Source of the DNA: Byssothecium circinans | Lineage: Eukaryota > Ascomycota > Dothideomycetes > Pleosporales > Massarinaceae | Assembly (NCBI GenBank): GCA_010015675.1 | Contig: ML977011.1 | Location: forward strand, 72,207-84,460 | Direction of reading: 5' to 3' | Length of the DNA stretch: 12,254 nucleotides | Shown: in pieces, positions 8,650-12,254 of the stretch | Numbering within the stretch: the stretch's first letter is position 1 | Layout: each line of letters begins with the position of its first letter | The notes under the pieces: generated by a model | Databases searched by the model: none | Told to the model about the DNA's origin: nothing | The model's input: the letters and a program-made list of their open reading frames with translations, nothing else | Position numbers and translations under genes: made by a program

Positions 8650-10354
8650 ACTTAACTTTATCGCCATTATCGTCCGCATCACTACTTGACATGATAAACT
8701 GAGTACTAGCCTCTAACTTAGAAGAACCCTCTTCATCTGCTTGACACGTTCTCGCGTTATGCCTAGCCTTACCGTAGTTGCCGCAGTAGCGAACACCTGG
8801 TTATCACACTTCACATTCACCCTCCACCCTCGCCCTCTTACGGTTCTGAACAGTTCCTGACGGTTCAGAACTATTCTAGTCTACTGTAGGACCATACTCC
8901 ATAGTACCGCCCTTCTAAAGATACTTGCGCTTGCATGTTTTTTACTTAGTTACTACTGCAAGTTGCTGTTCAAGCTCTTTAATGCGCGCCTTCATCAGCG
9001 CGCTACCATGCAGCATCAACTCAGCGCCTTTAACGAGCTGCGAAAGCCCACCCTGAGCCGTCCGTGGTGACTGAGTAATAGAATCACGTACTAGCTTTAA
9101 CTGTAAGCTAAATTCGCGTGTATTACTCAGTATTCTTGATTGCTACGGCGTCTCTGGTGGTGGGGGTCCTAGCGGGGTGCGTATACGCACATTAAGGCGA
9201 TTAAGCACCACCTGCGCGTTTAGAGGGACTAGCCCTATTGCCTCAAAGGCCTTTCGACAGTTCTGAACCATAAATACGCTTAAAAACGCGTCTTTAAAGG
9301 CTGGTAGGAACGCTTCCTTATTAACGTGAAAGACGTGTTAGCGCGCTAAGTTCTAAATAGTCTTAGAGTACTTGCGCTTAAGCGGCGAGAATAACACCAC
9401 ATCAAGCGGCTAAAGGATGTGTAATGAGTGCGCAGGCATACAAAGCGTAATAATCTTATTATCCTTGCAATAATCCTTGAAATCCTAATTTAGGTGACTT
9501 TTATGGCCATCTAAAATTAGCAACTAATAGACGCTAATAGTTCTTACTTTTGTATGCTCGTTAAAGTGCTTCAACTACGTGAAACTAAGCTCATTGGTTG
9601 TTCATCTATTCTCTAAGACTAAGAGCTTCCAATTACGTGGTATATCAGCTGCCTAGTACTATAAAGAGATATAGACGCGTCCTTTATATATAATAAATAG
9701 TGGGGTGAATATACTATTTAAATATATACTTTAGATATCTATCACCCACTCCTTATCACCTAGCTGAACCGTTGTAGGCCTTTCTCACTTCTCTAAGCTA
9801 GTAACCACTTTTATAGAGCTAATAATACCTATCTAAAAGCTAGTCTTGTTAAAGTTATGTATATTATTATCATATACGCCATACTTTACTTTAGTATCCT
9901 GTATAAGCTTAAACCACGCGCTAACTACCTTAGGATCTTCCTGCAGTGCCCTCTAATGGTCCTTTGAATAGTTCTAAACTATTCATAACTATTCTAAATA
10001 GTTCATGAACTATTCTACCTAGTTAATACCTACTTTCTTACCACCCTACTTGCGCAGTAGTTTATTCGCTATATCTAACACTTCGTCCAACGTAGGCGCG
10101 AATCCTCGCGAATTAAGGTTAAGGATGTATAGGATAAGTATTTCCTGCTCAGTTAAGGACAGTTTTGAACAGTTTGGTACCGTTTCTAGTTAAAACGGTA
10201 TTCCTTTGGCGCGTTTAGTAAAGACGCGAGGCTTGATGTTAAAGGCCTTAGCAGCGCTTTGATAGCTTTAGAATTTGCCTCTATTATATACGCTAAGGGC
10301 AAGCTGTAGTCTACCTTCGTGTTAGAGTCGTTCAGACCTTTATTATTAAGGCAT
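8648..10354 (-). pseudogene. Fot1/pogo transposase, full-length frame with about 30 RIP stops
   Basis: From ATG (10354–10352) to TGA (8650–8648) the frame spans 569 codons with no net indel, the usual Fot1-type size. N-terminal helix-turn-helix region: SYQSAAKAFNIKPR, then KLSLTEQEILILYIL and SRGFAPTLDEVLDIANKLL. Catalytic core: NFNKTSF at residues 167–173, where the family has NFDETGF, so the first Asp (169) and Glu (170) are lost by G-to-A. LDGHKSH (Asp 282) and LQPLDV (Asp 318, with the Gln now a stop) remain. A C-terminal zinc knuckle spans residues 524–537 (C-x2-Y-x4-H-x4-C, second Cys now Tyr). About 30 in-frame TAA/TAG/TGA codons fall largely at family Trp and Gln positions. It cannot make active protein. 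The stop codon overlaps the terminal repeat. Confidence 0.93.
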
Positions 10355-10370
10355 TTTCGTGTTGAAGATG

Positions 10371-10435
10371 GAGTTAGTGTTGCTAAGGAATCATAGGCGG
10401 TTTAGTGGTGTGGGCGGTTTAGTAGTGCTTTACGT
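10371..10435 (-). repeat. Terminal inverted repeat of copy B, right (transposase 5' side)
   Basis: Reverse complement of 8585–8649 with two mismatches, one C/T and one G/A. It ends CTTTACGT and is followed by the TA duplication. Copy A carries a more mutated version at its own 3' end (about 7590–7654). Confidence 0.95.
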
Positions 10436-10858
10436 TAAGTCTTCTAAAGAAGCTTAGGGTTTACTAGATAACCTTTATTTACATAAAGGATTTATTAGTA
10501 AATTTCTAGTTTATAAAGAATTCTTTATTATTAAGTTAAATAATTTCTCTACTATAGAAGAATATCTAAATAAAGTAAAGTAACTTATGAATAAATTAAG
10601 ATCTAAGGATATAATACTACCTAAGTAATTAGTAGTAGCCTATATCCTTTATAATCTTAATAATAATTTTAAACTTTTATTTTAGCTATTACTTAATCCT
10701 ATAGAGATAAAACGTTAGATATTAATTTAGAAATACTATTTTCTAATTTAATAGACAAATCTAGAAGGATTAAAAGCTTAGGTAAAAATTTAGTTCTATT
10801 TAATAATAAAGCTAGAAACTTTAAGAAAAGCTTTAAAGTATAAAAGCCTAAAAGGTTC

Positions 10859-10900
10859 TATACTATATATAAAAATACTAGTTACTTAACTAAGGACTAT
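10859..10900 (+). other. RIP-destroyed CCHC zinc knuckle of the copia Gag relic
   Basis: Frame reads Y-T-I-Y-K-N-T-S-Y-L-T-K-D-Y. Spacing is that of C-x2-C-x4-H-x4-C, with every zinc ligand replaced by Tyr. Three changes are TGT/TGC-to-TAT/TAC (G-to-A) and one is CAC/CAT-to-TAC (C-to-T), exactly as RIP would produce. Confidence 0.8.
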
Positions 10901-11102
10901 TATTATTTATTTCCTAAAAACGCTCTTAAAGACTTTAAAACCTTTAATAGGTTTAAAAGACTTAGAGAGAAAGATAATAAGGCCTTAATAGCTAAACCTA
11001 CTAAGAAAGAAAAGAAGAAAGCTTGTCTAGCTACTAAGACGCCTTATATTAAACTCTCTAAAGGCTTTATAGAATCTTTAAAAGAAGATCTATCTACTTC
11101 TA

Positions 11103-11155
11103 ATCTAGATAATAGTCTAGATAATCTAGATAATAGTCTAGATAATAATCTAGAA
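11103..11155 (+). repeat. Short tandem repeat in the acidic tail of the copia Gag relic
   Basis: Repeated TCTAGATAATAG-like units of 9–12 bases encoding L-D-N-S/L-D-N strings followed by acidic residues. It lies between the ruined zinc knuckle and the protease-like segment. Confidence 0.75.
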
Positions 11156-11441
11156 GAAGATTTAGATATAGTAGAAGATAATAATTATTATTAAAATAAG
11201 GTACTTATAACTAGTTCTCTTAGTTATAGAAAAGTTTAAACTAATTTTATTCTAGATCGAAAGTTAACTTAATATATAGTATATAAAAAGGAGTTATTTA
11301 CTACCTTTAGAAACTATAATACTAAAATTAGTTAAGGAGATAATTCTTTTATAAATATTAAAGGAATTAGAACTATAGTTATATTTCTAAATAATATATC
11401 TTTTATATTAATAAAATGTTATTATATACCTAGTCATTAGA

Positions 11442-11461
11442 AAGCTAAGTACTAAGAGTAT
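11442..11461 (+). repeat. 20-bp inverted repeat, left copy
   Basis: Perfect complement of 12022–12041. Twenty matching bases are unlikely by chance even in AT-rich DNA. Confidence 0.85.
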
Positions 11462-12021
11462 AGAGAGAAAAGGATAAATTATATATAGAGTAGTAGAGCT
11501 TAGGAGGCTAAACTATATAAGTAAGGGCTAAGGCTAGGCTAGAAGAAGCTAAAGAATAGTAAAGAACTATTTAGTACTATAGGTCTAATATACCCCCTTA
11601 GCTTAGCTAGAAGGCTAGTAAGATAAAAGAACTATTAAGAACTATATAGAATAGTGTGCGTAGTATACCTTTTACCCTCTTAGTAGGTTAAAGAGAGTAA
11701 GACTAAAGAGAAAAAGAAGAATATAGATATAAAATAACTCTAGTAAAATACCTAACTTAGTAAAAGAATAGTAATAAAAAGAAGCTTCTAAAGGCTAGTA
11801 GGTTCTTATATAGCTATATAGTAATTAGAATAAAAAAAAAGGATTTAGTAATTACCTTAAACCTAAGATAGGAAAATAATAAGGTATATCTAATATAGTA
11901 GGTTAAATAGATTAGGAATAGTTTTTAGAATAGTTTAGAACTATTTAGAATAGTACTATAAGCTCTACCCCCTAAGCTTTAGAAGCCTTAGGTATAAAGC
12001 TTATACTATTATATAGTAAGA

Positions 12022-12041
12022 ATACTCTTAGTACTTAGCTT
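12022..12041 (-). repeat. 20-bp inverted repeat, right copy
   Basis: Perfect complement of 11442–11461. Outside it the flanks do not match. Confidence 0.85.
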
Positions 12042-12117
12042 AAGTTACTTAATTAACACTAAAGTAATATAGGATAGTTCTTAAATAGTAATAAACTATA
12101 AGGAACTATATAAGTAA

Positions 12118-12254
12118 TGTGCCGTGGCACAGAGTGACCAATAGCTCAACCTATGGTCACGGGGTCAGGTTGGTATATAGTGGCTGGTTTCAACACCTGC
12201 TAGGGACGACGCCATGTACACCACACTCTTTGTTTAGGACAGAAAAGAATACAA
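12118..12254. other. Return to normal composition; possible LTR start or unique sequence
   Basis: The AT-rich block ends at about 12115. The next 137 bases are GC-normal and rich in CpA and TpG, so they escaped RIP. They open with a hairpin TGTGCC-GT-GGCACA (12118–12131), followed by an inverted repeat GTGACCA/TGGTCAC (12134–12140 and 12154–12160) and a TATATAG at 12174–12180. A TG start plus a TATA box would suit an LTR, but the far end is outside the window. No coding frame is recognisable. Confidence 0.4.

Larger units (their letters stand above)
8585..10435 (-). mobile_element. Copy B: full-length Fot1/pogo-type DNA transposon (1851 bp)
   Basis: Complete element with 65-bp terminal inverted repeats (8585–8649 and 10371–10435) differing at only two sites, both transitions, and flanked by TA duplications at 8583–8584 and 10436–10437. 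Length, TA target and a transposase with an N-terminal DNA-binding region and a DDD-type catalytic core fit the fungal Fot1/Pot2 branch of the pogo superfamily. It sits inside a copia gag relic, so it arrived later. Its RIP load is clearly lighter than in copy A or in the surrounding copia sequence: many CpA, TpG and CpG dinucleotides survive. Confidence 0.95.
8352..11441 (+). pseudogene. Ty1/copia-type gag–protease relic, interrupted by copy B
   Basis: Retrotransposon coding remnant in two pieces, 8352–8584 and 10438–11441, split by the insertion of copy B. The first piece starts at an ATG and reads MPPKAREESS, then LKG-stop-DNYKT-stop-ELRLKAILKEKD, matching the copia Gag N-terminal pattern with stops where Trp is expected. 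The second piece carries the Gag core (GLLDNLYLHKGF, STIEEYLNKVK, LVVAYILYNLNN). It is followed by a ruined CCHC zinc knuckle at 10859–10900, an acidic LDNS repeat tail, and a protease/pre-integrase-like start (FILD at about 11247, then YIVYKKELFTTF and CYYIPS). It ends at 11441 where another element begins. Integrase, reverse transcriptase and RNase H are absent. Exact frame continuity across the insertion is off by one base, so a small indel is likely. Confidence 0.82.
11442..12041. mobile_element. 600-bp segment bounded by perfect 20-bp inverted repeats, possible MITE-like element
   Basis: AAGCTAAGTACTAAGAGTAT at 11442–11461 is the exact reverse complement of 12022–12041. Weaker inverted similarity may continue inward (TATATA...AAGCTT blocks). 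There is no open frame, and the interior is RIP-mutated and contains several copies of a GAACTATT-type motif. It interrupts the copia relic straight after the CYYIPS block. No clear target duplication is visible at the ends, so the superfamily is unknown and an origin by another route is possible. Confidence 0.55.

Noticed and set aside
6380..12115. AT-rich block as a centromere or CRISPR-like array
   Set aside because: Content is explained by identifiable transposon relics; no spaced direct repeats of CRISPR type exist, and the block is too short and too structured to argue for a centromere.

Overview
The window looks like filamentous ascomycete (Pezizomycotina) DNA. It carries a multidomain type I polyketide synthase gene with short GT–AG introns (47–59 nt), two with perfect CTGAC branch points. 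Beside it lies a large AT-rich block of transposon relics with the imprint of repeat-induced point mutation (RIP): C-to-T and G-to-A transitions, almost no CpA or TpG, abundant TpA, and Trp/Gln codons turned into stops. No species can be named from the sequence.

Positions 1–5545 hold the 3' three-quarters of a non-reducing PKS gene on the + strand. Five exons encode about 1776 residues in the order KS–AT–PT–ACP–ACP–TE. The SAT domain that should start the protein lies upstream of the window. All inspected catalytic residues are present in KS, AT, PT, both ACPs and TE. The reading frame is problematic only in the first ~50 bases, where a one-base shift seems needed to match the family. Positions 5546–6379 have ordinary composition and no convincing gene.

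At 6380 the composition changes abruptly. From there to about 12115 is a nest of dead mobile elements. (1) Copy A, 6380–7654 (+), is a 5'-truncated, very heavily mutated Fot1/pogo-type DNA transposon. (2) A Ty1/copia-type gag/protease relic starts at 8352. (3) Copy B, 8585–10435 (–), is a complete 1851-bp Fot1/pogo element with 65-bp terminal inverted repeats and TA target duplications, inserted into the copia gag. Its transposase frame is still 568 codons long but carries about 30 stops. (4) A 600-bp segment at 11442–12041 is bounded by perfect 20-bp inverted repeats. At about 12116 the sequence returns to normal composition and could be the start of an LTR or of unique DNA.

A and B are homologous over 1.27 kb and lie in opposite orientation, so RIP can be read directly by comparing them. 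The clearest result is a GC-containing palindrome in B that has become a pure TA microsatellite in A through eight transitions, plus one extra TA unit. A GAAC/GTTC-type palindromic motif recurs in B, A and the 600-bp segment. The PKS is the only apparently functional gene. The transposon block is heterochromatin-prone material starting about 0.8 kb after its stop codon.
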